Positions 44,495-55,539 of a stretch of 64,000 bases of DNA are shown here, piece after piece. This stretch comes from Prorocentrum cordatum. Lineage: Eukaryota; Sar; Dinophyceae; Prorocentrales; Prorocentraceae. The position numbers and the translations under genes are program-made. Where the stretch lies: the NCBI GenBank assembly GCA_963575745.1, contig CAUYUJ010014629.1, forward strand, positions 301,724-365,723, read 5' to 3'. The number at the start of each line of letters is the position of its first letter. The first letter of the stretch is position 1. Under the pieces are notes generated by a model that saw only the letters and a list, made by a program, of their open reading frames with translations, had not been told where the DNA came from and searched no databases.

Positions 44495-44920
44495 TTACCC
44501 GCTCAGCCGTCGAAGTCGCGGCGATCCCGCCCCGAAACAGATCGCGTCTTGGAATTGGGGCAGCACTGCGCCCTTATCCATCGGAGCTGTGAGCAAAAGC
44601 CAAGTGAACACACGAGCGACCGACCGCGTAGCCGATCCATACTCGCAGAAGCCGAGGTCAACTTGGAGAAACGAGGGATATCGGACAAACTGCCGCCAAT
44701 CAGGAAGGGCCCGAACCATGCTTGGCCTCAGGTGCTCGAAACGACACAGGGACAGCGTGCTTGATGCACGCACGAATTCGTCCGACAAAAGCAACGTTAT
44801 CTCGACATTGTCGATCCAAACCGTCGGCATCTGAACAATGTCGCCCACGGGGGCCGACCGCACCCACGGTTCGGGCGGACAGGCGGCGACCCCGACTCCA
44901 TCCTGGAGCCCCTCGGCAGC
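44495..44920 (-). CDS. Unknown open frame, possible exon
   Basis: On minus the frame ending at 44495 is part of a 358-residue frame (to 45571). Its C-terminal 130 residues have ordinary composition: GDIVQMPTVWIDNVEITLLL, then DWRQFVRYPSFLQVDLGFCE and RVFTWLLLTAPMDKGAVLPQ. I recognise no family. The upstream part of the frame is more biased and contains a short internal duplication (PTELIALASGFG / LTELIGIVFASGF). It could be an exon or an old gene fragment. No start, splice site or neighbour decides this. Confidence 0.3.
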   Translation of the reverse strand, partial: AAEGLQDGVGVAACPPEPWVRSAPVGDIVQMPTVWIDNVEITLLLSDEFVRASSTLSLCRFEHLRPSMVRALPDWRQFVRYPSFLQVDLGFCEYGSATRSVARVFTWLLLTAPMDKGAVLPQFQDAICFGAGSPRLRRLSG

Positions 44921-45492
44921 GAAAGCCAATACGCGCAGAGCGCCGAAGATCGGATGATTTGCGTGGGACACCCCAGAACGAGCGCGGGACACCCCAAACC
45001 ATGCGCCAAGCGTGGGACACCCCAAACCAAAACGGCCAAACGCTTTACAAATCGGGGCCCCGAGAGGCCCAAGCACTGGCGAAAAGAGGCGACGTCGGCG
45101 GGGCGCCCAGCGGCGGGCACGTCGAATGCAGCCCCATGCGAGAGCCCACCTCCACGTCAGACCAGGCGCCCGCCTCGCGGCCGCTGGCGCGGGGCTCGCA
45201 GCCTGGCGGGGCACGCTCAGCGGGAAGAAGCCCGAAGCGAACACAATCCCGATCAGCTCCGTGAGTTTCCCGAAGCCAGAAGCGAGCGCGATAAGTTCCG
45301 TGGGCTTCTCGGAGACTTGATCCCCGAAAGCGGCTGCGCCGGGCGGCACATCCGCGATACCCTGCCGCGCGCGTTTTCCGCGCCGCCTCTGCTGCCCGAA
45401 ACTCATCGCCCCCTCTACTTCGCATCCGCTATCGAGCGAGCTCCAATCAACAAGTCGCGCGAGGCCTGCCACGGCGGAGGGCGCACAACCAT

Positions 45493-46110
45493 CACTGCAG
45501 CCCGAGCGCCAGCGGCGCCCGACGGAGCATCGCGCGCACGTCGGTAGGCACGAGGTCCCAGAGGCTCGCACCCGCGGGAGCGCTTAGCGCCACGGCGCGC
45601 AGCGCGGGCCAGAACTCCACGGCGCCCACCAGCATTGACTCGCTCGTCAACCCCCGTCTTGCCAAGGCGGCCCATCTTCCGCGATGATACCCCACAAGGC
45701 GAACGCCGACTTCGCAATCGGCAGCGCCAGCGACCTCGCCAGCAGACGGTAGCCCTCCGACGGCCCAGGCTGCGCGCGGAAGACGGGCGCGACAAAATCG
45801 GCCATCCTGGGCAGCTTCACCCACATTATCCCCCCCGCCACCAGCATCACCGCGACGAGCGGCAATGGCGGGCGCATTCGTGGAGGGGCGAGGCGGCGCA
45901 AGCCGCCTTGCGCCCAAGAGGCGCGGGGCAATGGCCGCCGCCCGATCACGGGGCGAGGAAGACAGCGCCGAACTGCCGCCGAAGTCGCGCACCCCTCGGC
46001 AGGGCCGAAGCCGCCCTGGGCAAAGTCGGTCAAGAAAGCCACCATCACGCGCCCAGCAGGCCCACCATGCTGCGGTCGCGCCCGCGCCCGCGCATCCATT
46101 CCACGAACCT
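45493..46110 (-). CDS. Unknown hydrophobic open frame, possible exon
   Basis: The minus frame reads VMVAFLTDFAQGGFG, PLPLVAVMLVAGGIMWVKLP (one possible membrane helix), then YRLLARSLALPIAKSAFALW, and stops near 45647. A second frame takes over with ESMLVGAVEFWPALRAVALS and PAGASLWDLVPTDVRAMLRR, ending at 45492. Together they look like one protein segment with a frame change or a short intron near 45650. Family unknown. It lies upstream, on the same strand, of the exon-like frame at 44495, so the two might belong together. Confidence 0.3.
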
Positions 46111-46614
46111 CTCCGCGCGGCGCTGGCAGCGGGGCCTCGCGGCATCCGCGGCGACGGGCGGCCCCGGGAATCCGATGGCCCCGTCGGCCAGCTACCCCAA
46201 GCGAAGATGGGCGAGCGCCTGCGCGGCCACCGCCGCCCCGCGCCTGCGCGCGAGCACCCGGGGCCGCTGCTTCTACCTCGAAGCCTCGCCGAGGACAACC
46301 CTTTGGAGCCACCATGGCCCCCCAAATAGCCGCCGAATTCCAAAGGAGTTGCGCGGCAATTTTTTGTTGTTTAAAACATGCAGCGCTGGGCGCGTAGGCC
46401 AGCCTGCAATGCCCCCTGACGAGCATCCACGTTGAACCAAAAAATTACCGCGGTCGTCGCCATGGTCACCTCCAAAGCCACAAGATAACAAATGTTACAA
46501 TCATCGTCGGGCTGAGGTCAGGTCAGCCTGCGTCGCCGCACATCGACTCTTTGCCGCAGCTGAGTGATGCGAGCTCACAGCAGCATTCGTCGACAGCTGT
46601 CAAAGCAAAACCGC
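46111..46614. other. No gene recognised
   Basis: Unique sequence before the GCCGCCGAA array. Confidence 0.35.
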
Positions 46615-46830
46615 CGAAATGGTCCTTGAAAGGGCCGCCAGGAGGGCCGCCGAAATTGCCGCCGAAATCGCCGCCGAAAATGCCGCCGAAATTGCCGCCG
46701 AACTTGCCGCCGAACTTGCCGCCGAACTCACCGCCGAAATTGCCGCCGAAGTATCTGCGAACTCCGCCAAAATAGCCGCCGGAATTCAGCCGCCGAAATC
46801 GCCGCCGAAATTCAGCCGCCGAAGTGTTCA
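46615..46830 (+). repeat. 12-bp GCCGCCGAAATT array
   Basis: Tandem GCCGCCGAA(A/C)TT units, each four codons long. Frames read PPKL/PPNL or AAEI/AAEL on plus and FGGN/FGGK on minus. All three are open, so coding cannot be inferred. Confidence 0.93.
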
Positions 46831-46904
46831 TTGCCCCGTCGCAAGCGAAATCGCTGCTCTATAAGCACGATGACGCCGCGGACACAGGCATATAGAGTCA
46901 CAGC

Positions 46905-47035
46905 CAAGGTCAGGCGGCAATTTCGGCGGCAATTCCGGCAGCCCTTTCGACGGCTCCTTCGGCGGCCCCTTCGGCGGCAATCTCGGCGGCCCCTTCGACT
47001 GCTCTTTCGGCGGCCATTTCGACGACGTTGCTTTT
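46905..47035 (-). repeat. Inverted partner of the 12-bp array
   Basis: GGCGGCAATTTCGGCGGC and GGCGGCCCCTTCGGC units are the reverse complement of the array at 46615-46830, with a spacer of about 75 bp. The pair can form a long hairpin. Confidence 0.85.
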
Positions 47036-47161
47036 GCCAACTGTCGACAATGGCTGCCGGCAGCTCTCGGCGCTCGGCGGCCCCAGCGGGCCCTGAGAGG
47101 GCCCTCGAAGGGCCTCGCCAGAATTTCGCGGCGCAGCCAGCCGTCGCCGCGACGCGGAGCA

Positions 47162-47178
47162 GGACGACGACGACGACG

Positions 47179-47226
<48 letters not shown>

Positions 47227-47298
47227 ACGACGACGACAACATGACGACGACGACGCCGACGGCGACGACGACGACGATGACGACGACGACGACGACGA

Positions 47299-47341
<43 letters not shown>

Positions 47342-47345
47342 ACCC
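47162..47345. repeat. (ACG)n microsatellite
   Basis: About 180 bp of ACG units with GGC variants. Confidence 0.96.
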
Positions 47346-47433
47346 GCGCGGCGGCTCAGGGGGCGGGCCTCGGGCGACATGGCCGCCAAGGCGCCGGCGC
47401 TCTTCTCCTCCAGCGGGGGTGGGAGGAGGGGGA

Positions 47434-47587
47434 GGCGCCTTCACCGTGAGAGATCGCTCTGGGGCTCCAAGGGGAGGAGGGGGGAGGGAGGAGCCGGAGC
47501 AGGAGTCGTGGGCGCCTTCACCTTGAGAGATCGCTCTGGGGCTCCAAGGGGAGGAGGGGGGAGGGAGGAGCCGGAGCAGGAGTCGTG
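47434..47587 (+). repeat. 77-bp tandem duplication
   Basis: GGCGCCTTCACC at 47434 and 47511. The two units differ at about one base, so the duplication is recent. Confidence 0.93.
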
Positions 47588-48183
47588 GAGTAGAGTGGGC
47601 ACCGCTGCGGATGCAGGATAATTACCCACTTACAGAAACGACTTGGGCCTCGGGCCCTTCGAGCGTCGACTCGGGACCTCGGGGATTAAACCCCGCTTAA
47701 CCCTGCAAACGCATTCCATACCCGTACTAGGCATCATACCTGCACAACCACTTTTGAAGCAATAAAGAGCCTGATCGGCTATTGTCCCACACTTCGAGCA
47801 TAGTCAGACCTGAAGGGTCGGATGAACATTCAGAGTGTGCGTCATGTGAGCCAAACACTCCGCGGTATGAATTCGAACCCCCGTGGTAGGAAAAAACATC
47901 ACATCAACATCATACAACCTCGGACACTCAGACTGTCAGAATTCTTCTTTCACAATGGCGAGGGTGGCTGATGGATGGCACCGCAGGCGCCCCCTCTGAA
48001 AATCAGATCACACGTGCTTAGAAAACAGATCGGCGACGGCAGCAGCTGACGGGAGGGGGGTGGAGGAGGGGGGGGGCAATCACTAGAACCCCTCCAAAAA
48101 TCCCACCAGCCCCTTGGGCGCAGGTGGTCTAACGATTACTTTCTTTCCTCGTGCAAAAACTGTTCTTCCCCCTAGCCCCTCCC
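47588..48183. other. No gene recognised
   Basis: About 600 bp of unique sequence with a more moderate GC content than its surroundings. No coding signal. Confidence 0.4.
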
Positions 48184-48625
48184 CTGGACCAGAGGGCGGA
48201 TGCTTTTCAAAATGTGGTCCTCATTTTAGCGCCGCGCACATTCGTTTAATCTTCAAGAGTTTCACGGATTCCCATCATCAACGCACCAGAGATAATGTTG
48301 TGGAAGGATTCAGGATTATGCGGGTGCACCAGTTACGCTGATTCTCTGTGTTGAAGTCCTAGGAATGGCGTTCTGGCACGATTCAGGATCGTCAAAACGC
48401 AAGTCAGGTTGATTCGTGGCGTCGGAATCTCGATAACAATGTTTTGGCATGCTTCAAGGTCTTCAAACGGGTGTCTTCCAACGAGGCAGTTCCATATGGA
48501 AATGAACCATTGTAGGGGCCTATGGAGAGGGAGGTTAGAAGCAGGGTTCACTCCAACATCGCTGATGACTCTTGGGTTTACACTGGTCCTCCTCCTCCTA
48601 CTCCTTCTCCTCGTTCTCCTTCTCT
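48184..48625 (+). mobile_element. Composite repeat, copy 2
   Basis: One diverged 82-bp unit (GGGCGGATGCTTTTCAAAAT), the 330-bp body (GATTCCCATCATCAACG, GGCGTTCTGGCACGATTC, GAGGCAGTTCC) and a short interrupted TCC tail. Homologous to 30700-31345. Confidence 0.8.
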
Positions 48626-49194
48626 TTTCTGGTTCTCTCCCACCTGTTCCCCCAAGGCGGTCCACGACGGCGGGGGGCCACATAGTCCGATAGCTTGGCC
48701 AAACCTCAGCCCAACGTTTCGCCGAATGGACGTTGCCTCAGGGCAGGGGGAGATCGTGACTCGCCGCAGGCGTCTTCGACAGTCCCCACACGTCCCCCGG
48801 CCGGTTCCGCCAGCGGTCTGGTGGAGCTCCTCGCCCATCAGCACCAGCAGCTGCCCCGCCTCCTCCCGAGGCACGCCGCGCAGCAGCAGGGCAACCTTGA
48901 GGGCACGCGGGCGAAGAGAACGGAAGGGCACAGACCGAGTTCGCCGAAAGAACGCCGACGAGTAACTCTGTACGTATGTGTATCCGCCGGCCCCCTTGCG
49001 GGGCCACCAGGCTGCGAGGATGAGGATTGCAGCTCCCTGTTCCAGTCGCAGCTTCCAGTTTCCACGGTTACAGTCCTGCTTTCTGCTTCCTTACTGTTAA
49101 GTGTTGCTGAACGCGCGAGGGGGGGGAGCCCCAAACCAGCTTTTTTCCCACGCCCAAATCGCGTTGTCTGAATTCCTGGGGCGTGGGACACAAA
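48626..49194. other. No gene recognised
   Basis: Unique sequence. Frames on both strands overlap and carry no domain that I know. Confidence 0.35.
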
Positions 49195-49700
49195 AATTCA
49201 TAAGATCCGCGTCCTCGAAGCCGTAATCCTTCGCAAATTACGCCGTATTCGCGTCCCCGAGGCCATAAACCCTCGTACATTACCCGATATTCGCGTCCCC
49301 GAAACCATATTCCTTTTTGCAAATCATCCCATATATGCGTCCCCGAGGCAACAATGTAAATTACGCAATCATCGCGCCCCCGAAGCCATAAACCCGTGTA
49401 GTTCACAAGATTCGCGCCCCCGAAGCCATCAGAAACCCCCGAAAATTACAATATTCGCGTCCCCAGGCCACAAACCAATACAAAATATACCATATTGGCG
49501 CCCCCGAGACCGCAAACCAGTGTAAAGTATACAATAGTCGCGCCCCCGAGGCCATCAACCCTTGTGAATTACTCTGTATGTGCGTCCCCGAGGCTACAAA
49601 CCTTCGTAAATGACCCAATATTCGTGTCCGCGAAGCCATAAACCATCGTAAATGGCATAATATTCGCGCCACCGAAACCATAAACTCTCGTACATTCATC
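49195..49700. repeat. About 42-bp satellite, about 12 units
   Basis: Units of the form ATTCGCGTCCCCGAGGCCAT followed by AAACCCTCGTAAATTACC. The period is 40-43 bp and the units are diverged. Confidence 0.9.
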
Positions 49701-49914
49701 TTGGCCCTCGCGTGAGGTCCCGACATTGCTTCACGTCAGCGCCCAGACATCCCAACACAGCTCTGACAAGTCCCATTCTAAAAGAGGGGGGCCAGCGGCA
49801 TGGGGGCGAAGCCCTTACGGATATAAACCATAAACATACACACGTGAACAAAAATATTAGCTAGTGTGGACCACAAACAGTAACTTCGTGCACTGTGGAG
49901 GTAACAACTGCGCG
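49701..49914. other. No gene recognised
   Basis: Short unique spacer. Confidence 0.3.
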
Positions 49915-50310
49915 GTAGGATGCCAGGGCCTTGGATAAGGACACGACAAGGATGCCAGGGCATTGAAGGCCATTTCGAAGCTGTTCGAGCCGGGCGCGGC
50001 CAACGAAAGTGGCCAAGGATGGGCCGAGGAGGCAAGGATGCAAGGGGGGTACCCTTGGGAAGGTAGCCCATCCCTACTATGCGGGGTTGAGTGCACAATG
50101 GAACTTGGAGCTGCATTCATACCGGAGGCCGTGCCCCCGCTGCGAACCGCACGGGGGAGGAGGGGGGCGACTTCAACGACTTCCACGCCGACCACGACGA
50201 CAACGGCACGACGAGGGAGAAGGGAGCAGGGAGCAGGGAGGAGGGAAACGCGGAAGGAGGCGGAGGCACAGGCGGTGGAGGCGAAGGGGAAGACTGCTGA
50301 TGCAGCAGCA
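49915..50310 (+). pseudogene. Second copy of the LINE A 5' segment
   Basis: 49915-50100 is homologous to 310-480; the best part is AAGGATGGGCCGAGG followed by GGCAAGGATGCAAGGGGGG. The frame starting at 49963 gives FEPGAANESGQGWAEEARMQ and the frame at 50009 gives ELHSYRRPCPRC, a possible half zinc finger. It degrades into a Lys/Arg/Glu-rich stretch and then an AAC microsatellite. It is interpreted as a truncated ORF1 relic; the assignment depends on 310-480 being LINE ORF1. Confidence 0.45.
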
Positions 50311-50447
50311 AGAGCAGCAGGAGCAGGGGAAACGAGCCCGAGGGAGGCCATCAGCAGGACGAGGAGGCGCAGGCATGGAGAGGCGGAGCGGGAGGAACCA
50401 GAGGCAGAGGGATGAAGAGCAGAAGGAGCAGGCGGGCGGAAAAAAAC

Positions 50448-50451
50448 AGAA

Positions 50452-50510
<59 letters not shown>

Positions 50511-50547
50511 CAAACAAACAAACAACAAAAACAACCACAACACCACC

Positions 50548-50583
<36 letters not shown>
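50448..50583. repeat. (AAC)n microsatellite
   Basis: About 45 units with AAAC and CACC interruptions. Poly-Asn, poly-Thr and poly-Gln frames derive from it. Confidence 0.97.
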
Positions 50584-51337
50584 CATTTAAGACTGGGGAC
50601 ACTCCGTTCTCACCAGTGCCAGGGTTTTCATAGGAGGCGGGCAATACCCCCACTTTGTGGGGGGGCCGGTTCAAGCTCTACCAAATTTCCATACGACTCT
50701 TCGCCACCACCCACACCCAGCTTCCCGCCCTATGACGTTCGGACACTTCACTTCGTGGCATGCGGACGACCGTGGCTACTATTCAGGGCCCCGCGGCCGA
50801 CGACGACGGCGTGCGCGCGCGAAGAAAAAACGAATGTGTCCCGCATGGTATTATTTGACAGGGATGATGGCCCTGGCAGGTGCGCAACCGTTGTCGCAGA
50901 AGTTCGAAAAAGTTGCTCGCAAAAGCCCGTTTGACAGAAATGTTTAAAAAGTGTTGGGTTTCCTACGAATCCGCAAGAGCGCGCGGGATGAGATTTTGAC
51001 AATTTTTTGTTGAAAAACCATTGGTTTTTTGATGTTTTTATGTTAAAATCGCTGCGAACACTAAGGTTTTGGAAGGATTTCGTCTTGCGCGCGCGAATGT
51101 CCACTTTACCTTATTTTTTGCAAGGGATTCTTGAAATTTGATTATATTAGAACAAGAAATGTCATTTTCTATTGTTTTTTGCAAGGGAAAGCGGATTACA
51201 ACAAAACAACCGGATCCTGTACACACCCTCTTTTCTGAGGCTTCCTCACGAAAATGATGAAAATGTAGCTGCGGCCTAGGCGGCGCAGGGGGGGCGCGCA
51301 CCAGGGGGCCCAACAATAATTATTCTTTAGAATAAAT
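50584..51337. other. A/T-rich stretch, no gene recognised
   Basis: 750 bp, with an unusually A/T-rich part at about 50930-51260 for this window. Inverted pieces such as AAAAACCATTGGTTTTT (about 51014) occur. No coding signal. Confidence 0.4.
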
Positions 51338-51384
51338 AATGTTCAACAGCAGCAACAACAACAACAACAACAAACAACAACAAC

Positions 51385-51443
<59 letters not shown>

Positions 51444-51480
51444 GCAGCAGCAGCAGCAACAACAACAACAACATCAACAA
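51338..51480. repeat. (AAC)n/(AGC)n microsatellite
   Basis: AAC units with a short AGC tract. Confidence 0.97.
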
Positions 51481-51536
51481 AACGCCGCAGCAGGACTGAG
51501 GAGGAGCGACGGGGGACGAGAAAGGGGGAGGCGCGG

Positions 51537-51572
51537 GAGGAGCAGGAGGAGGAGGAGGAGGAGGAGGAGGAG
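51537..51572. repeat. (GGA)n microsatellite
   Basis: About 11 units. Confidence 0.93.
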
Positions 51573-51739
51573 GGAAGAGGAAGGGGTAGACCAGAGTAGA
51601 GAACTGAGGTCTGCCGGCCAGCCGCTGCGGGCCGTGCTGTGTGCGTGGCACGCGAGGGAGCGCTCGGGCAGACCAGACCGAGGCAGGCACGAAACCAAAC
51701 TTCAGCACCAAGGTGCAATAAAACAGATGGTTGCTCCAC

Positions 51740-51865
51740 AGAGCTCAAGGAGGGGGAGGAGGAGGGGGAAGAGGGGGAGGAGGAGGAGGAGGAGGAGGAG
51801 GAAGTGGAGGAGGAGGAGGAGGAGGACGAAGAGAAGGAGGAGGAGAAGGAAGAGGAAAAGTAGAC
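51740..51865. repeat. (GGA)n microsatellite, interrupted
   Basis: GGA units with AGA and GTG interruptions. Confidence 0.94.
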
Positions 51866-52034
51866 GGAGAAGGGCTGAAGCAATGCCCAACCCTTACCCA
51901 GCAGTTACCAGACATGAACACTACTCTCCTCTCTTCCCCGACTACGTGCTGAAATTGTGTGGGAGGGGTAGAAGGTCAGGTATGGCGCGCGCCTGACTTG
52001 ATGTGAATACTACTCTCCGCTCTCCCCCGACTGC

Positions 52035-52260
52035 GTGCGAGCGATTGTCGCCTCTCTTGCGCACAAAGGATCGAACATTGATTGGCATTACAGTGTTGTT
52101 CCATGGGGACGTTTTGTGTTTTCAAATGGCGTTCCCATTGCGTGGGCATCGTGTCAGGATCGGCGCGTTACTACTGTGTTTCAGATACGGGCATATGTTG
52201 GTCCCACCCTTCTCCGACGTGCCGCTGTTGCCTCGTTGCTCGTCCCGTTGTCTCCGCCCC
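52035..52260 (+). pseudogene. Possible Ty1/copia RNase H remnant
   Basis: The plus frame starting at 52035 reads NIDWHYSVVPWGRFVFSNGV, then PIAWASCQDRRVTT and AYVGPTLL. Copia-type polyproteins end in an RNase H domain with the pattern S-G-x-V-F-x-x-x-G-x-P-I-x-W-x-S-x-x-Q-x-x-V-x-x-S-x-x-E-A-E-Y. The match in the middle is good, but the E-A-E-Y block reads QIRAYV and the catalytic Glu is absent. Upstream integrase or RT parts and LTRs are not visible, and the flanking frames are broken. Confidence 0.4.
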
Positions 52261-53040
52261 ATTGCCCACAACTCATACACCCGGCCGCGTGCCACCCCCT
52301 TTTGCCTCTTCCTACTCATTCCTATACTGCGCACTCTTCCTATGTTCGCGTTGTTTGATCAACTTTCCGATCTCAGCGCGCACGACCGCCATTGATCACT
52401 GCCGCCTGCCCGACCTGCCTGCCTCATGGCCGTCACCAGCTGCCTCAGCAGGGTACATGCTTAACCCTATATTCGATGCTGCACGCCCTGGCCACGTATT
52501 CAGAGGATGGGCTGGCATACCCGAGAACTGGCCACACTGGCCCACACTTCCCTCGCTGCGTCCGCCCACTGCCGCATTCCTTCCTGCTACCCGACTACCC
52601 GCCTGGTCTGACGTCCGTCTCGCCCCTGCCCTTCGCTCGAAATCCCAACGCACTCAGTACCACTCCGTAACTCCGCTTGTGTATGTTGCGCCCCACTGAG
52701 GCGATCAAATCCTTCCCTCCGTGGGCACTCGCATCCACATGCGGGACGCCCTCACTCCACTGACTTGTCAGGACACAATCCGTGACTCCAATTGCCTACT
52801 AGAACCGCACGCGCGCTCAGGCTTTCCTGCGGTAAGGCCCCCTGTCAAGACAAATCCCGCCCCCTTGGGCAGCCTCTCCCACGTCTGCTCCACAGCCAGA
52901 GACGCACAAACCCATTCACCCCTTTTTCTTGTCAGATCGTGAGTCGCCCACCCACAGTGGGACGTCACAGTACCCGACAGTATCATGCTTACGAGACCTC
53001 CTCTTCCTCCTGCTCAACCTCCTGATCATGCACAACCTCC
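52261..53040. other. No gene recognised
   Basis: 780 bp of C-rich sequence, possibly the decayed 3' part of the copia-like element. No LTR pair is visible. Confidence 0.35.
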
Positions 53041-53105
53041 TCTTCTTCCTCCTCCTCCTCCTCCTCCTCCTCCTCCTCCTCCTCCTCCGCGTCCTCCTCC
53101 TCCTA
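53041..53105. repeat. (TCC)n microsatellite
   Basis: About 20 units. Confidence 0.95.
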
Positions 53106-53350
53106 CAATGCACATAGCTCCCGTTCTGATTATGTCATTTGGGGGATCCAGGTCCGCTGGGACCCCCATCGGCGGATAGCGACAAATCAGCACTATGGGA
53201 AGGGGGGGAGAATGCCAGCTGTGGCGCGCGTGCGCACCTCGCTTGAACCTCTTCCCTCTCCCGATTCCCTCCTCCACCCTCCTCCATGTTCCTCCTGCTG
53301 CTGCGCCTCCTCCCGGTACTCCGCCCGTTCCTCATCCCTTCTTCCGCTCC

Positions 53351-53788
53351 TCATCGTCCTGCCTTTGCCCCCCCTGCAGTGGGCTGGAACACCCTGGAGC
53401 GCCCTGAAGCACCTCGGGTGGAGGAAGAGGATGCGGGACAAGGACGGAGAGGACGGAGGCAGGAGAGCTGAGGGAGTAGACGGCGGAGGAGGGGGGAGAG
53501 GAAAGGACGACGACGGCCGCGGCGACGGCGACGAAAAGCCCGTCGCGGTACAGCCTCCCGCGGCTCCATGAGCACGACCGCCTCACGGCGCGCCTTCAGA
53601 CGCACGAACCGCTCCTCCGCCTCGTCATCGGACTCGTCCTGGGCGCCCGGCGTCGTCGTCGCCGCCGCCCTCGTCGTCGTCGGCGTCGTCGCCGCCGCGA
53701 CCATGGTCGGCGGAGGACAGCCTGGCCCGGCACAGCACCCACTTCTCGTTCTGGAACCTCCGCAAGGCACTGCAAGACGGCACAGCAA
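53351..53788 (-). CDS. Unknown charged open frame, weak exon candidate
   Basis: The minus frame contains an acidic-then-basic stretch (DESDDEAEERFVRLKARREA) at about 53576-53635 with plausible coding composition, followed by Arg-rich and Pro/Ser-rich sequence of low complexity. No family is recognised. The N-terminal part is Cys/Thr/Ala biased and may not be coding. Confidence 0.25.
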   Translation of the reverse strand: MLCRLAVPCGGSRTRSGCCAGPGCPPPTMVAAATTPTTTRAAATTTPGAQDESDDEAEERFVRLKARREAVVLMEPREAVPRRAFRRRRRGRRRPFLSPLLRRLLPQLSCLRPLRPCPASSSSTRGASGRSRVFQPTAGGAKAGR

Positions 53789-54050
53789 GGCAGGGTACGT
53801 GTTTCACGTCCCAGGCACGGCACGCCACACTCTCGCCTTCTGAGACCTGGGCACACCACGGCACAACCGGCGAGCACGGCACGGCAAGTCTGCGGGGCAT
53901 GGCAGGGCACGGCACGCGGGCACGCCCTCCGCACTTTTCTGGAACCTGAGGAACGGCACCGCACGGCTAGTGCTTCGCACTCGAGAAAACCGATGCACAT
54001 CACGGCACGGCACACGGGCACGGGCACGGGCACGGCAATCTCGAGAGAAG
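53760..54050. repeat. GGCACGGCAC short-unit repeat
   Basis: Irregular 5-10 bp units of GGCACGGCACG and GGGCAC, densest at 53765-53920 and 54000-54035. Confidence 0.85.
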
Positions 54051-54154
54051 TCTCCGAGCAGCCCAGACCTTCAGCCAGCACGGGCTCGAGACCACCAGGA
54101 TACTGGCACGAACTCCAAAGGGTGGCTCTGTGCAGTCTACTCCAAATCCCTGAT

Positions 54155-54335
54155 TACTCGACCCCCCCCTGAAAACCGGACCCCCCTCCAAATGCGACCT
54201 AATATTCCGGACCCCCTCTTCGACGGGGCGCCTGCATAAACCGGACCCCCTAAGCTCCAATCCAAAGAAAGCGCCCAAATAAACCGGACCCCCCAGTTAC
54301 AAAAAAGGCGCCTCAAAAAACCGGACCCGCGGGAC
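54155..54335. repeat. AAACCGGACCCCC repeat, about 45 bp
   Basis: Five CCGGACCCC blocks with GCGCC spacers, in degenerate units of about 40-50 bp. Confidence 0.75.
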
Positions 54336-54670
54336 GATTGATAAGGGATTTGGGGTACGGGGTGCCATCCATTCAGCCCATTCCTTGGAGTGCAATGCAT
54401 TCGGGGGTGCATCCAAAGAAATTCAAACTATCCATGGCGCTCCTGCGCAGACGGAATGCAACGGCTCCTGCAGAGGATCCCCCCCATAAAAAACAGTAGC
54501 TCCCCCATACAATTCAAGAGGGCCAAGAATAACTCCCCAAAACGACTCAAGAAGGACCCAAGCGGATTACACGCCGCCCCAGGAACATTGCAACACACCT
54601 ACTCATCCACCTCGTCGTCGTCCGTCCCCGCCTCTTCGTCGCATTCATCCCGTCATCTTCGTCGCCGTCC

Positions 54671-54946
54671 TCATCTTCTCTCGTGTTGATAGATGGGCTG
54701 TGGCCAGTGATATGACGCATGTTCCAAGTACTCCGCACAACCTGTCACCAGCGCCGCATTCACAACGTCGAAGTCACATTCAACGACACAATATCCATCA
54801 TAATCTTCACTGATATCGTCGTCTTTGTCGTGATAATCCAGCACAGTATTGTCACCGTCTGCGTCGTCAGCGCCGTCAACGTATGTATGCGTTTCATCAG
54901 AATCACTGTCATCCTCGCGGCTGTACATCATCGACGTCAAGCGCAC
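54671..54946 (-). CDS. Acidic open frame, possible exon
   Basis: The minus frame has strong coding character: REDDSDSDETHTYVDGADDA, then DYDGYCVVECDFDVVNAALV and EYLEHASYHWPQPIYQHERR before a stop. No family is recognised. GTGTAAGTGCG near 54951 could hold a splice donor (GTAAGT), and coding-like pieces continue upstream on the same strand across stops (SANPSIFVDPSDSITPFVH at about 55110-55165; NYWGPPWYGFDLY at about 55045-55085). The region 54670-55220 is therefore best read as a broken or intron-containing gene of unknown function. Confidence 0.4.
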   Translation of the reverse strand: MRLTSMMYSREDDSDSDETHTYVDGADDADGDNTVLDYHDKDDDISEDYDGYCVVECDFDVVNAALVTGCAEYLEHASYHWPQPIYQHERR

Positions 54947-55384
54947 TTACACCCACCATCGTGATCTCCCCTTCATCCTCACCATTGCCAAATGTACGTC
55001 AGCATCGCATTGATAGTGAGCATCGACTGGGTCCTCAGTACAAGTCGAACCCATACCATGGAGGCCCCCAGTAGTTCTTGGGAGGACGTCAGTGCACGAA
55101 CGGGGTGATGGAATCCGACGGGTCTACGAATATCGAGGGGTTAGCCGACTTCAGGATGTAGTACGACCTGTCCTGATCACAAGACAAATGGCTCTCACCA
55201 AAAAATCCCACAAGAGATCATGCCCAAGATTTGGTCTGAAAGTGGTGCCACGAGGTGCCGTGGAAAGCGGGCTACAACTCCCCCCCTGCGGCGTCGCCTT
55301 GGGCGCCTCGTGGGCCGTCTGCGACACCCTCGACACAGGTCGACGAGACCCAAATCGTTTATCCGTTCTGGCTTGTTCGAACGA

Positions 55385-55465
55385 GGCCTCCAAGATCGCC
55401 CCCAGACGGCCCCCTTGTCTCCCCAGAGAGGCTCAAGAAGTCTCAAGGACGGCCCCAAGAGGAGC
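55385..55465 (+). repeat. CCCCAAGA-rich repeat block 6, short
   Basis: CCAAGATCGCCCCCAGACGG and similar units for about 80 bp. Confidence 0.6.
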
Positions 55466-55539
55466 ACAACTCACCTGGCGAAGGACCCAACCATTGCAGC
55501 TGTGAGCAACGTAGTTGTATGTACCGCATTCGGAGGAGC

